This document shows positions 10,822 through 23,226 of a stretch of 64,000 bases of DNA, one piece after another. The stretch's first letter is position 1; the number at the start of each line of letters is the position of its first letter. Source of the DNA: Rhipidocladum racemiflorum (Eukaryota; Streptophyta; Magnoliopsida; Poales; Poaceae). A program made the position numbers and the translations under genes. The notes under the pieces are model-generated. The model made no database searches, had not been told where the DNA came from, and was given only the letters and a program-made list of their open reading frames with translations. Location: NCBI GenBank assembly GCA_036346355.1, contig CM070591.1, forward strand, positions 25,404,001 to 25,468,000, written 5' to 3'.

Positions 10822-13800
10822 GTTGGTATCGAGCGGTCAGAGGTCCTGGAATGTGTATTTAGTGTCATACTATAGGTTCAACTAAAATATGAAGTGGAAT
10901 AACCTAGAAACATGGCTTAGGTTTTACTTAAAACTTTGCCATAGGATAGCAACATTAAAACTTGTGTAAGTGGAATAATTAATTTAAAACTTGACACACT
11001 TTGTTGCACAGTAGGAATGGGTATGGGTACCGTTGCTTTACGCTTAAATGTTGTATTTAAGCTTTGATGTTGAATGTTACATTTGGTAATATATGTTGCT
11101 ATGTTTATGAAAGAATTGATTGTGTTGATACAATTGAGATTATGTGGGTTGTGGTGCCGAAAGGGGTTTCGGTCACCTTTTTGGTTTATAGTAAGGTTGT
11201 GGTTTGACGGTATGGTCGATTAAAGCCATCACCGAAGAACTATTAACCCTTGTGGGGAAAGAATGCTTACCTTTTCTATCGCAGTTTGGGTAGTTGATTG
11301 GAGTCAAAAAGAAGGGATTGGTGGTGGACTACCGTTCTGACGATCGGTTTTAGTCGGTTTTATTTGGTTTTATTTGAGTGAAATCAAAAGAAAGGTGTTT
11401 AGTATTGGATCTTTTCGCAGATTGTTCCGTAGGCGGTTTGTGGTTTTGTCTTCTTTGATTGAAGACGAAGAAGAAGAGTTTTGTGTGCGTGTCGTTTGGT
11501 AGCAACTTTTGGCTTTGACGTCGGTTTTGTCGGTTGCCTTGCAAAGAAAAGTATCGTTTTGTTCTTGCGTGTCTTACTCTGAGTTTAAAAGAGGTTCTTG
11601 AAGTTGTGTGCAAAAAAATTTAAGAAGTGTCGATTTATGTTTTGTGCCCTTGACCGGAAAGGTTTCTTGATCACTTGGTTCCCTCCTATGAGAGTCTTTA
11701 AGATCGATATGTGTTTTGGAGGTCTTTTGCATGGTCAAGTGTGAGTCATGCCCCATTGCAATTTATGTGAGACAAGTTTCTTTGTGAATCTTGGTTGAGT
11801 TTTAAAAGAAAATGCTGTACAGAGTAAGTAGTCTTTTGACTGAAGTTATTTGTTAATAGTGAGAATTGTTGTTTAGCATGTTAAGTGGTGTGTAATAATG
11901 TGGTTTATGGAAATGATGTACCCCTAGGTTAAATTGTGAGTTGAATCAATCCAATGTGGTTGTTATCTTAAGCTTAAGATTAAATAAACGTCTTGAATTG
12001 TAGATTAGTCTGTAGCGAGAATGACTAAAGGTGTCAATGTGCATGCTTAGAATCTATTGCTTTGTTTTAAATGCACATGACCATTGACAATGTCTGAAAC
12101 TCTAAAATCTTGTTGCGCAGTTGGGATATCGAGATGATGTAGACTATTAACATTGTTATAGAAACCTGGTTGGTTGTTTAAAGCTGGTTTAAAGCTGTTG
12201 TAACTTAATATGTTAGTACAGAAATTTAACTGCGCTGGTTGGTGACCTTAACTTGTAAGTTGAATAGAATTGTTATTCATGTTGTTGCAAATTTTTAGTA
12301 TAGTTGGAAGTACACAGTTGTGTTCTTGAAATGCTAATACAATTGTCATTTGGGAAGACATAGATATGTTATGTGATGATGTTGTTAAGAGCGTTGGATG
12401 GTCTAACTCATTAAATTTATTTTAATAGTTGGAGAATGTTGTGTAGTGGCAACTTTATTATAACCTATGGATAGGGTAACTAAAAGCAATGCGGTTGTCT
12501 TTAGGATTATGCAAATTATTGATATCAATGACTGAGTAGTGGTAGTAACTGTTGAAATTACTTGTTGAAAAATCATGGTTAAAAAAATGGGGGAAAACGT
12601 AATATGTTGAGATGGAGTGAATCTTGGACAATTAACCTGATGTAGGATTTTATTCTTAATGAATGTATGTTGAAAAATTCTACTTACTTAATTTTGTCTT
12701 GTAGAGATAATATTTACTTGTTGAAGTCATTGATTAATCGAATAAGTTTCGATTGTCGAAAAGTCGACGTACGGATATTGTACAATTGATAGGTTGATCA
12801 TGCTTAAGTATCTGTTGAAGTATTATGTTTAAAAGTGAGAAAATGATGTTATATGATGGGTTTGTCTGTGGGGATCAGGATGAGGTAAATCCTGGTTGGG
12901 TGTATTTTTGATAAGCATCATAAACCTTATTTATAAGTGTTGGGAAAGGTAATTGGTGAAAGAATTTGTCATGTAGTTTTTGGTTGAATTATGATGGGTC
13001 TCCTTAAGGAGTAAGTAGTGATTACTGAAGTCTTTAATGGAAAGCATAGTGCAACACTAGAGGTGGTTGTATCTTTGTTGAACTGGTGTTTAAAACTTTT
13101 GGACTGTTTGGTTGTTGCTATTTTGGTTGGATGCTTTTGGTCGAAGTGTTCCTTCCGTGTATTTCAGAGTTTCCCTAAACTTGTAGTGATTGGTGCCAAA
13201 CATGGGCTTTGGCCCATTTGTTTAATTTATGCTATGAGTATGGACTTTCACCCAAAAGTTTTGAGTGGATCGCGCTCTTTTGTGTTCAATTGAATTATCT
13301 TTGGAAACCATATGCAAAGGAAGTAAATGGACATGGTAGGTTGTGTTGGAAACCCTAGAGTTAGGCACTTAACTTGTAACTCTATTGTGATTAGAGTTGG
13401 CTTTATTTGGAAAATATGTGCGGTGTTTGCAAAGTGTTTCACAAAGGTGGATCTTATGAACGTTCTATGAGTGATTTTCTTTGGTGAAGTGTTTCTTTTG
13501 GGAATGAGTCTCTTTTTCTTTGAGAGAATTTGTAGCGGTTGTGGGTGAGATGTTTGACTTGAGAATTGATATTCTCTTTCAAAATTTTGCTTTTCGTTAA
13601 CATGCGATGTTTGTCATAACAGAGATGATGAGCCAGGTCAGTGAGAAAGTCATATGTTGAAATATGACTAATCCGGAGTGCTCTTGAAAATATTGCATTC
13701 ATGACAGGCATCGAGATTTCCCGTGCTTTTTAGCATGGAAATAAAGAATGGATAAATACTGGAATTTTGGTTATGTTACAGATTTGAGTTTCCTTTTCTC

Positions 13801-14902
13801 CTTGAGAGATACTGAGATGGTTGTGGGTTCTTTTGTGTGATTTGAGAAACGGTTTCTTTCTAAAATATTGATTTTGGTGAAAATGAGAGGTTTGGCTTTG
13901 GTGAAAGCAAGTTGAGATGCGTTGGTTGTTGAAAATTTCTGTGAAAAGATTGAGTGGAGTCTCTCTTTTGTTTGAGTGCTCCCCGAAGCGAAATGCATCA
14001 CATTGATTTGAGATTTGAGTTCTTCCTTTGCGGCTTGACTTAAAAAAAAAGGAGTGGTCTTTGGATGTTGTCGAATCTTTGTTCCAAAGTGATTTGTAGC
14101 GCTTGGGTTCAAGTTGTTGAATGTGGTTCATCCGGCTAAAGGGAGTTACTTTTTGTTGGCATTCTCGTTTGAGATATGAATAGAAATGCTTATGAAATTG
14201 TTGAGTATAATGGAAGATTTTACACGTGGGCTTGGTAGTATTTGAGTAAGGAGTTGTGAGGGCAAGACCCTCACAGGAAAAAAAATCAGTTGTGGTTTGG
14301 TAAGAATCTACAACCCTAGCTTGGGCTACGCATAGAACTTTGGTTGTGGTTCAAAAGGTGGTTGTGATGGAAGCTTGTGATGTCGGTTCAAATTTTGTTG
14401 AGATTACGGTTGGTTGTTAAAAAGGGGTGTTACAGTTAATAAGACACCGTTGGTGATTTGTTGATAGAGAGGTTGTTAAAAGAGATGTGATTCGCTTTGA
14501 TTGTGTCATCTTGAGATTAATGAGTTGTGGTAGACAGGTTGAGGAATGAAATTAAGGTTTCAAAAAAAAAAGTTGAAAAGAGAAGTTATTCTGAGTTCTT
14601 CGGGATGGTTGTGATAGTAGTAGGAAGGGTTTGATGTGAGGTTTTGGGCGTAATAATTTGATTAAGCCTTTTAGTGGGTGAAATCGAGGATTTTGGTTGA
14701 CTTTTGTATTATTATTAGGAATTGAAGTGAAAGTGGAACAGTAAGTGACTGCACTTAGTGGAGCTAAGTAACACTTTCTTGCTAAGTGTTGATTTTGGGA
14801 GTTTGTCTGTTGTTCTTTCGGTTTGAGATTTTGCGTGGTTGTCCTATGCTGCTATGTATATGAATCGAATTCGAGGTCGAATCCTATTTAAGGGGGGGAG
14901 AA
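10822..14902 (+). other. LARD-1 internal domain, non-coding
   Basis: It begins with a degenerate primer-binding site, TGGTATCGAGC (one A missing from the canonical CAGAGC), and ends with a polypurine tract AAGGGGGGGAGAA (14890-14902) just before the 3' LTR. Between them I see no gag, protease, RT, RNase H or integrase motif on either strand. Sequence is conserved with the other LARD internal domains. Conserved hairpins are at 11157-11172 (CCGAAA/TTTCGG) and 13648-13669 (AGTCATAT/ATATGACT). The pre-polypurine inverted repeat ATTCGA/TCGAAT lies near 14869-14882. Confidence 0.82.
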
Positions 14903-15298
14903 TGTGACACTACAAAATGGTGTGACATTATAAAATGTGAATTGGGAGATTAAAACTTTACGGTATGAAGTTAATCGCGTTTCTGGGCCGATTTCGGGAG
15001 TTTGGGCCTTTCCGGGGCGAATTGGGCCTTTGGGGGGAACCCACTTGGGCCAAAGGGGGGAGTTATTAGCCCATGTGGGGGAGGGGGCAGCAAACACCTG
15101 CCCATGCGCCCCCTCCCCATGCCCTAGGGCACCCTACCCCCTTGCTCTCCTCCCCAAGCCGCCGCCCCACTCCCTCCCCTCCTAGCTGCCCCATCTCCTT
15201 CCCCTTGTGGCGCCTCCACCTTTAGCCAAAGACCTTGGCTGTGATCCAACCCCTCCCCTCGCTGCCACGACACGTCTACGTGCTGCCCTCGCTGTTTG
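14903..15298 (+). repeat. LARD-1 3' LTR, truncated after ~395 bp
   Basis: Starts TGTGACACTAC and matches 8286-8681 nearly base for base through GCCCTCGCTGTTTG. It then switches to LARD internal sequence (GTGATGGAGGTCGATGATG). The shared GTTTG at 15294-15298 is the breakpoint. Confidence 0.88.
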
Positions 15299-16211
15299 TG
15301 ATGGAGGTCGATGATGTATGGGTTTAACCTTTATTAAGAGTAGCGATGGCTGGAAGTGAAGTTGACGGTAGTTCGGTGATAATTGTCTTGCCGTGAGCAA
15401 TTGTCTTAACTAGTTGTTTTTGGGTTTGAGTCTTGCCTGGGAGAGGATGGAATAAAATGTTTGTATGATCGTGTATCGGAAGGGCAAGTGTTCCTTAATG
15501 AGTTATTCCTGTCGATGGAAATTTTCGAGAATGTAGAGAGGTCGTTAAAGGAATTGTGACTTGCTTAGATTATGTCATGTTGAGTTTAATGGAGTGTGGT
15601 AGTCAGGTTGGTTGTGATACAAGTGTGAAGTGTTTGTCGTGAGGATTCGAGTGTTTTGGGTTGATGGAGCCCGTTATGGTTGAAACGCATATTCTGTTTG
15701 GGAATTGAAGTGGAGGTCGATCTGTGAGAGGTTGCCCTTAGTTGAGCTAGATCAAGACTTTTTCGCTAAGTGTTGGTTTTGGGAACTCGCTTGTCGTTTG
15801 TTCCGGTTTGAGTCGTTGTGCGAATGTTTTGTACTGCAGAGAAGTCTTTTGTCCCTTGGGGACTGTTGTTGATTTTGGAGTCTTTTCGGATTCGAGGTCG
15901 AATCCTGTTTAAGGGGGGAGAATATGACACTACGGAATGCCGAAACTTTATAAAATGTGAAATTAGAGATTGTGGCATTGCAAAATGTGAATGTTGAGGG
16001 CAAGAACATTATAAAATGTGGAATTAAGGTTAAAACCATGTGGTATGAGGTTTACATGCGTTTTTGGGCCTTTCCGGGAGAGTTTGGGCCTTTCCGGGGG
16101 AGTTTGGGCCTAAGGGAAAGGGTTGTGGGCTTTGGTGGGAAGGAGTGGGAGTCCAAATAGGATTAGGAGACCAGGTTGGGGGCCTTCCCCTGCCCCTTTA
16201 TGCGCCCTACC
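15299..16211 (+). repeat. LARD-2 remnant: internal tail plus LTR start
   Basis: 15299-15922 matches the last ~620 bp of the LARD-6 internal domain (36332-36958), including the inverted repeat GATTCGA/TCGAATC and the polypurine tract near 15911-15922. An LTR start with a mutated terminus, TATGACACTACGG, follows at 15923 and runs 289 bp. LARD-3 then begins abruptly at 16212. The rest of this LTR is not found downstream, so LARD-3 insertion was followed by loss. CATTATAAAATGTG-like units repeat several times in 15945-16030. Confidence 0.83.
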
Positions 16212-18572
16212 TGTGACACTACGTTTTGGTGTGACATTACAGATTGTGAAATTAGAGAAGAAAATCTTACGGCTAGAGGTTTACTCGCGTTTTTGGGCCT
16301 TTTGAAGTGTTGTGACACCACGGAGTGTCGTAACCTTATTTAACGTGCATGGTAAGGTTAATAATATTATGAGATGTGGAATTAAGGTTAAAACTATAGG
16401 ATATGGAGGTTAATAGCTTTTCCGGGCCGTTTCCGGGGTTTTGGGCCTTCCCGGGGGAGTTTGGGCTTTGGTGGGCTTTTGTGGGATGGAGTAGGTCTCC
16501 GTAACGGACTAGGTTTGGGTGTGGGGGCTGGTAAAAGGGCTCCCCACCAGCCCTTGGGGCGTCCACCCCTGCCCCATGCGCCCCTAACCCTAGCCGCCAC
16601 CCTTCCTCCTCCCTCCACCTCCAAGCCGCCCCATCTCTTGCTCCCATGGCGCCCCCATTGCTCCCCATTGCACACCACCTCTCTTACACCCCCCTTGCTG
16701 CCCTAGGGTGACCTCCCAACCCCTGCATCCTCATGGATCCATCCGAGGAGCGAGGAGCGAGGAGCGAGGTGCGAGGAGCGAGGAGCGAGGAGATCGATTG
16801 GAGTTTTCGTGCGTCGGGCAAAGGTATGATCTTGGGGCTCCTCAGGGATGAGCTAGGTACTGTTATTAGGGAGTTTATCAAGTTTTTTGATCAATTGGAG
16901 GCACTGGATTTGAGTAATTTGGGTTAGATCTAGATGTTGCCACGTTTCTGTTTTCGGGCAGATTGAGCAGTCGATCTAGGGTTCACGTTTTCGCCAATTT
17001 AGATTTGGAATATGGCCGTCCGAACTTCTAAGAAGTTGTAGATAATTTAATTATGTTTCTGTGGACATAAAGCACGTTAAATTCCGATCAGCCGTTTGAA
17101 AGTTATGTCTGTTTTACCGAGCGTGTTAAAATCTGTAACGTAATTGGAACAGATCACGGTAATCTGTAGATTAGACGACTTTAGAATCTGAATCAGTCTT
17201 TTCATATGCCTAGAGAAAGTTGGGAAATTTCCTAAGCTACGCGAGGATGTACTCTTTTAATTGATTCGGAGTCCCAGAACTCAAGTTGTGCCTTTTGCAA
17301 GGCTGCTGTCCCGGCGGGACAGAACCTCTGTTTTTAGGTTTTGCGAGTAGTGGGCAATGACGGGTTAGATGGGGTTTTGCGTACTGTTTTGTTGGCATTA
17401 TTGTGAGTGTGTGATGCCTATGTGCAGGTGGTGTGACACCGGGAGTGCCCTCTACTTCCCACAAATCCGTCGCCCGCGGTTGAGGCAAGTGTGTTGTAAT
17501 GAATAGCAGATTGTAGGTTGCTTGTGGAGATTAGATGAAAGATTGAATACTTGCTATGATCACTTGCTATGCTTGCTGTTTTCCAATGATATAATGAGTG
17601 TGAATATCATGATATGATGCTATGTGTCTTTATTTATCATGATTCGATGCCATGTGTTTATGTGTACTATGACATGATGCCATATGTTTATGTACAAATG
17701 AGATATGATATTTGGCATAGTTGCATGCATGTCATGAGATGGGGCGAGGGCGGTGAGAAAGTCATAACTAGTCCGGGGAAGGTCGGTGTGAAAGTTATGA
17801 CTAGTCCGGAATGCCATTGAGTAAGACCTACATCGTGATTCCATCCACGTGGTGAATGGAAGCGAGGAGTAGGCACCCTCCATCTTCGGGATGGAAGGGG
17901 GAAAAGGGTGAACACCGACGGGTGTGTACTCAACCATACCGGTATGAGTTTCCAAGGAGGTATGAGCATATGAGCATTGCATTGCATTACATGCATATTG
18001 ATGATGATATTATTAAGTGTTCATGATTGAGATGATATACATGATGGGAGATGTTTTTGCCATGTTATTGTTCTTGTTGTCCATTACAATATGCTTGCTG
18101 AGTTTCGAACTCACGCATGTGTTTTATGTTGTTTTTAGGTACTTTGAGATCGGCATGCGGGACAAAGGGGTTTAGCTACACTTCTACACGTAGCTCCACC
18201 ATCAGTCTATAACTAATCACTTGGAGACATGATATTAAGAGTTGTGCCATAAACTTAATGTATGGTTTAATTTAGCATGCTCGTGATTCCTTATTTGCTT
18301 CGTTAAAGTTTATGAAGTGGTTGCACGTGGTATTATTGGCGTAATTTGATGATATGTCCATTTATGTTGATGTTTTAGATGTCGTGTGCTTTGTTATATC
18401 TTGCCATGATTTTGTTATTTTGTTAATTCATGGAAAAACAAAGGAGATGCTGCCGAAATATCGGTTTTTAGCATATGTACCTTTGCTGGAATTTATGTTT
18501 AAATGTGGTATTTAGATGTTGTTTAGCTTATGTTTGGTAGCATTCGGGCATATTAAATGCCGGGGTGTTACA
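16212..18572 (+). repeat. LARD-3 5' LTR (2361 bp)
   Basis: TGTGACACTACG...GGGGTGTTACA. It contains the C-rich tract (16560-16720), seven GAGGAGC-type 7-bp repeats (16745-16793), the GTGAGAAAGTCATAACTAG / GTGAAAGTTATGACTAG pair near 17753-17808 and the CACCCTC / AGGGTG stem-loop (17874-17910). Confidence 0.9.
16745..16793 (+). repeat. GAGGAGC minisatellite in LARD-3 LTR
   Basis: Seven units of a 7-bp repeat, one changed to GAGGTGC. The same array has about eight units at 27124-27179 (LARD-4), five at 29538-29571 (LARD-5), and an interrupted form at 31063-31109 and 37483-37530 (both LARD-6 LTRs). It is absent from LARD-1. Confidence 0.85.
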
Positions 18573-21500
18573 GTTGGTATCTGAGCGGGCTGTAGGTCCT
18601 TGGAATGTGAATTTTTAGTATCATGCTATAGGGTACAACTAAAATGTGATGTGGAATAACTTAGAAACATGGCTTAGGTATTAACTAAAACTTTGTTATA
18701 GGATAGCAACATTAAAACTTGCAAAAGTGGTATAACTAATTTAAAATTTGACACACATGGATGCACAGTAGGAAAGGGTATGGGAATCGTTGCTTTACGC
18801 TTAAATGTTGTATTTGAGCCTTGATGTTGAATGCTACATTTGTTTATGTATGTTGCTATGTTTATGAAAGAATTGAATGGAATTGTTCATGTTATTATGT
18901 TAAAGTGGGGTTGTGGTGCCGAAGGGTTTCGGTCACCTCTCTTTATTCATTGTAAGGGTGAAGTGTGACGGTGTGGCCGGTTAGCGCCATCACCGAAGAA
19001 CTATTAACCCCTGTAGGAGAAGAGTGCTTACCCTTTCTGTCGTAGATCGGGTAGTTGACGGGAGTCAAATAGAAGAGTTTGGTGGTGGGTTCCTTCTTAT
19101 GTTCTTCACCGTTCTGACGGTTGGTTTTGGTTGGTTTTCTTGGTTTTAGTTGATGGAAACCAAAAGAAAAAAAAAGTTTGGTATTGGATTTTTCGTGGAT
19201 CATTCCGTATGCGATTTGTGGTTTTTGGTCTTCCTTGGTTGGAAACGAAGAAGAAGAGTTTAGAGTTGCGCCTTTTTAGTCGCCTTTGCTTTGACACCCA
19301 GTTTTGCTGGTTATTGTGGATTGTCTTAGGGAGGAAACATATGTGGTTGTTGTCCTCCCTATCTGAGAAAAGAGTTGAAGTTATCCTAGTGCCGACCTTA
19401 GGTTGGGTGGAGCTAAGTTTTGTAACTTTATCGGAAAAGGTTTGGTTGAACATTTTATTTTCCCTAGTGCATCCTTCTTCCTTCTTGGAAGTATGGATCT
19501 TGAGATTTCTTGAAGAGTTTTGTGGGCAAATTTGGGAACTTGGGAGTGGAACTCTCCTGCATTTCTGTTAGAGTTTTGTTTTCTTCCTTGCCTGGAAAAG
19601 GAGAAATTGTCTAACGGTGTTCGTTCTGGTCATGAGTTGTGGTTTTCCTTAAAAGTGGAGTTGCATCTTGTTTGTCAAAAGTGAAAATGGTTGTTTAGCA
19701 TGTCATGTAGTATGTAACAATGTGGTTATTGGAAATGATTTGTTCTTAAGTTAATTGGTGAGTTGAATCAGTTAAAAGTAATATTTGTGTTTAGCTTAAG
19801 ATTAAATGAACTTCTAGTGTTGCAGATTACCCTATAATGAGAATGAATAAATATGTTAATGTACATGCTTAGAATCTGTTGCCTTGCTTTGAAAGTGCTT
19901 ATGACCCTCGATTATGTTTAAAGTTTTAAACCCTAATGCATAGTTAAAACATTAAGATGATGTAGACTGCCGATATTGTTAAAGAAACTTTGATGGTTGT
20001 CTAAAGATGTTCTAATCTAATGGATTAATAGAGAGATTTAATCGTGTTGACTAGTGACTTTAATTTGGAAGTTGATTAGAGTTGCTATTTATGTTTTCGC
20101 AAACCATTAGTATAATTGGAAGTATGCAGTTGTGTTCCTACGATGCTAGTATCGATGTCAATTGTGAAGACATAGGCTTTGCTGTTTATAATATTGCTAA
20201 AGCATTGGGATGGTCTAATCTATTAAATTTGTTTTAATAGTTGGAGTATGTTGTGTAGTGACAATTTATCATGGTATATGGATAGTGTAACTAAAAATAA
20301 TGTAGTTGTTTTTATGATTATGCCTATTTATGGATATTGATGATTTAGTAGTGGTGGTAATTGTTTGGATTACTTTTTGGAAGCCATTGTAAAATAGAGG
20401 TTATTATAACATGTGGCGATGAAGTGAACCATGGATATTTTAGCATGATATAGAATTGTATCCTAAAGAAGGTATATCTTAGAATCATAATTTTCGACTT
20501 TGTCTTATGGAGATACTATTTGTATGTTGAAGTCATTTGTTAATGGAATAAGTTTTGATTGTCAAGATGTTGACGTATTTATGTATAAAAATTGATAGGA
20601 TGATCATGCTTAAGTATCTGTTGAAGTACTACGTTTGAAATATAGAATACGTTGTTTTATGATGTGTTGGTTTGTGGGGTTCTTGAGGAGGTAGTATGGA
20701 TTGATTTAAGATGGGTTTTCTCGATAAGTAAATAGTGATTATGGAATGCTTAAATGTTAAGGATAGTGGGACACTGGTTATGGTGAGTCTCATGCCGAGC
20801 TTGTGCATAAAACCTTTTGGTCTGGGTTGGTGGATTGCTATCTTGGTTAAATGTTTTTTTTTGGTCAAGGTGTTCTTTATGTTGCATTTTCAAGTTTCCC
20901 TAAAACTCGTAGAGGTTGGTGCCCATCTTTGGTTTTGGCTAAGTTGTTCAGTTTATGCTATGAGTTTGATTTTGCACCCAAAAGCCTTTGAGTGGATTGC
21001 GCTCCTTCGCGTTCGCACTGAAGCATACTTGGAGTAAATCTTAAAAAAGGAAGCCGATGGACATAGTGGGCTGTGTTGAAAATTCTTCAGATTTAATTTG
21101 TAATTCTATTTGATTGGAACTAGATTTATTTGGAAAAGGTCATGTGGTGTTTGTGAGTGTTTCAAAAGGGTGGATTTTATGAATGTTTATAAGTGATTCG
21201 GGTTGGTGAAGTGTTCTCATTTTGGGAAAATGAGTCTCCCATTTCTCTTTGAGAATTGATGTTATCTTTCAAAATGTTGATTCTGGTTAAAACGCGATGC
21301 TTTACAAATTTGGCTTTCAATTGTCGACGGGTTATGTATGACGTGGTGTTTTCCTGTTAATGGTGTTCCCCTCATAGTTTTATGATTGGGCGCAATCATC
21401 GATGCTATCCAAGTTTTAATCATGTGATGCAGAGGAAGAAGTTGTCTTGTGAATGACTACTTGGTAGCGTTGTACATGATGAATGAATGGTGAAAAGGAA

Positions 21501-22757
21501 ACATGACATCATTTATAGATGTCTATTGATAAAAGAGTCATTGAGCCAGGTCGGTGAGTAAGTCATATAGGGAAATATGACTAATCCGGTGTGCTCTCGA
21601 AAAGCTTGGGTTCATGTCATGAATCTAGATTTCCATTTGCTCTTTAGCATGAAAAGAAAGAGTGAAGAGTTCCTGGCATTTGGCTTTGTTGTAAGAGGAT
21701 TGGGTTTCCTTGTTTCCTTGAGAGTTATTATGGCGGTTGTGGATTCTTTCGATTGGTTTGAGAATCGGTTTTCTCTTCCACAATGTTGTTTTTATGAGAT
21801 GCTTGGCTGTGGTGAAAGTGAGTCGAGTTGTCATTGATTGTTGAGAATTTCTGACAAAGAATTGTGCGGAGTCTCTCTTTTTGTTTGAGTGGTCCCCGAT
21901 GCGAGATGTATCGCATTGATTTGAGATTGGAGTTTTTCCTTTGCGACTTGACTTAGGAAAAAGAGATCGAGTGATCTTTCGAGGTTGTCAAACCTTTGTT
22001 CCAAGTGATTTGTTGTGTTTTGGGTTCGAGTTGATGAATGTGGTTCATCCGACTAGGGGAGTTGCTCTTTGTTGGCATTCTCGTTTGAGATGTGAATAGA
22101 AATGTCTATGGAATTGTTGAGCATAATGGAGGATTATACTCATGGGTTTGGTAGTTTTTGAGTGAGAAAGTGTGAGGGCGAGACCCTCATAGGAAAAGAA
22201 CCAGTTGAGGTTTGGTAAGAATTTACAGCTCTACCTTGGGCTAGGCGTAGAACTTTGGTTGTGGTTCAAAGGGGTGGTCATGTTGGAAGTTGGTGTTGTC
22301 GGTCCAAACCTTGTTGAGAATATGGTTGGATTGTTAAAAAGTGATGATAATTTGAAATATAGTGATCTGTCGTGAACTTTGTCGTAGCTAGTTGTCCCTG
22401 GGTGTGTGTTATGCCTGGCAGGGGGTAGAATGAAAGTGTAGCGTGGTTTGTGGAAGAAAAGAAAAGTTTTGTCGATGAAGGCTATGTACGTAGCTGACAT
22501 TAGTTAATTTTGATTCTTTGTGAAAAGGGTCAAATAATTGGAAGAGATGGGATTATGTGTCATGATTGAGTCTGATGGAGTGTGGTAGTCAGGTTGGTTG
22601 TGATAGAAGTGCGAAGCGTTTGTCGTTTGTTCCGATTTTTTAGTCATTGTCTGCGATTGTTTTGTCTTGGTGAGAAGCCTTTTGTCCCTTGGGGACTTGG
22701 TAGTTGTTTTTGGTGTCCTTCGGATTCGAGGTCGAATCATGTTGAAGGGGGGAAGAA
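18573..22757 (+). other. LARD-3 internal domain, non-coding
   Basis: It begins with a primer-binding site carrying one change, TGGTATCTGAGC, and ends with AAGGGGGGAAGAA before the LTR at 22758. No retroviral protein motif is seen over 4.19 kb. Conserved hairpins are CCGAA/TTCGG at 18919-18932 and AGTCATAT/ATATGACT at 21561-21582. The longest open frame, 146 codons at 19131-19571, is not conserved in the other copies and is not called. Confidence 0.82.
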
Positions 22758-23226
22758 TGTGACACTACGTTTTGGTGTGACATTACAGATTGTGAAATTA
22801 GAGAAGAAAATCATACGGCTAGAGGTTTACTCGCGTTTTTGGGCCTTTTGAAGTGTTGTGACACCACGGAGTGTCGTAACCTTATTTAACGTGCATGATA
22901 AGGTTAATAACATTATGAGATGTGGAATTAAGGTTAAAACTATAGGATATGGAGGTTAATAGATTTTTCGGGCCATTTCCGGGGTTTTGGGCCTTCCCGG
23001 GGGAGTTTGGGCCTTGGTGGGCTTTGGTGGGATGGAGTAGGTCTCCGTAACGGACTAGGTTTGGGTGTGGGGGCTGGTAAAAGGGCTCCCCACCAGCCCT
23101 TGGGGCGTCCACCCCTGCCCCATGCGCCCCTAACCCTAGCCGCCACCCTTCCTCCTCCCTCCACCACCTAGCCGCCCCATCTCTTGCCCCCATGGCGCCC
23201 CCATTGCTCCCCATTGCACACCACCT
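22758..23226 (+). repeat. LARD-3 3' LTR, truncated after ~469 bp
   Basis: Matches 16212-16680 through the CACACCACCT segment. It then breaks into a ~13-bp filler (23227-23239) followed by LARD internal sequence. Confidence 0.86.

Larger units (their letters stand above)
8286..15298 (+). mobile_element. LARD-1: non-coding LTR retrotransposon, 3' LTR truncated
   Basis: A 5' LTR (8286-10821), a 4081-bp internal domain without gag-pol and the first ~395 bp of the 3' LTR are present. The two LTR starts share the same subfamily sequence (TGTGACACTAC then RAAATGG), and I count about five differences over ~395 bp, so they are a true pair. The right end is a deletion junction at GTTTG (15294-15298) into LARD-2 internal sequence. 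The left flank is LARD-0. The element inserted there, but a target duplication cannot be checked because the right end is gone. Confidence 0.88.
16212..23226 (+). mobile_element. LARD-3: non-coding LTR retrotransposon, 3' LTR truncated
   Basis: 5' LTR 16212-18572, internal domain 18573-22757 and a partial 3' LTR 22758-23226. Both LTRs share the diagnostic start TGTGACACTACGTTTTGG. I count roughly a dozen differences over ~465 bp, so this pair looks older than the LARD-1 pair. The left flank is LARD-2 LTR. The right end is a rearranged junction with a short filler into LARD-4. Confidence 0.87.

Noticed and set aside
14424..14435. GGGGTGTTACAG inside the LARD-1 internal domain, looking like an LTR end with a following primer-binding site.
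   Set aside because: No TGGTATCAGAGC follows and there is no LTR sequence before it. The neighbouring sequence matches other internal domains, so it is a chance match.
16550..16720. C-rich tract with Pro/Ala-rich frames as a host gene exon.
   Set aside because: It recurs at the same position in each LARD LTR with variable length and shifting frame.
19131..19571. A 146-codon frame in the LARD-3 internal domain.
   Set aside because: The matching region of LARD-1, -4, -5 and -6 has stops and indels without frame preservation. No motif is seen.
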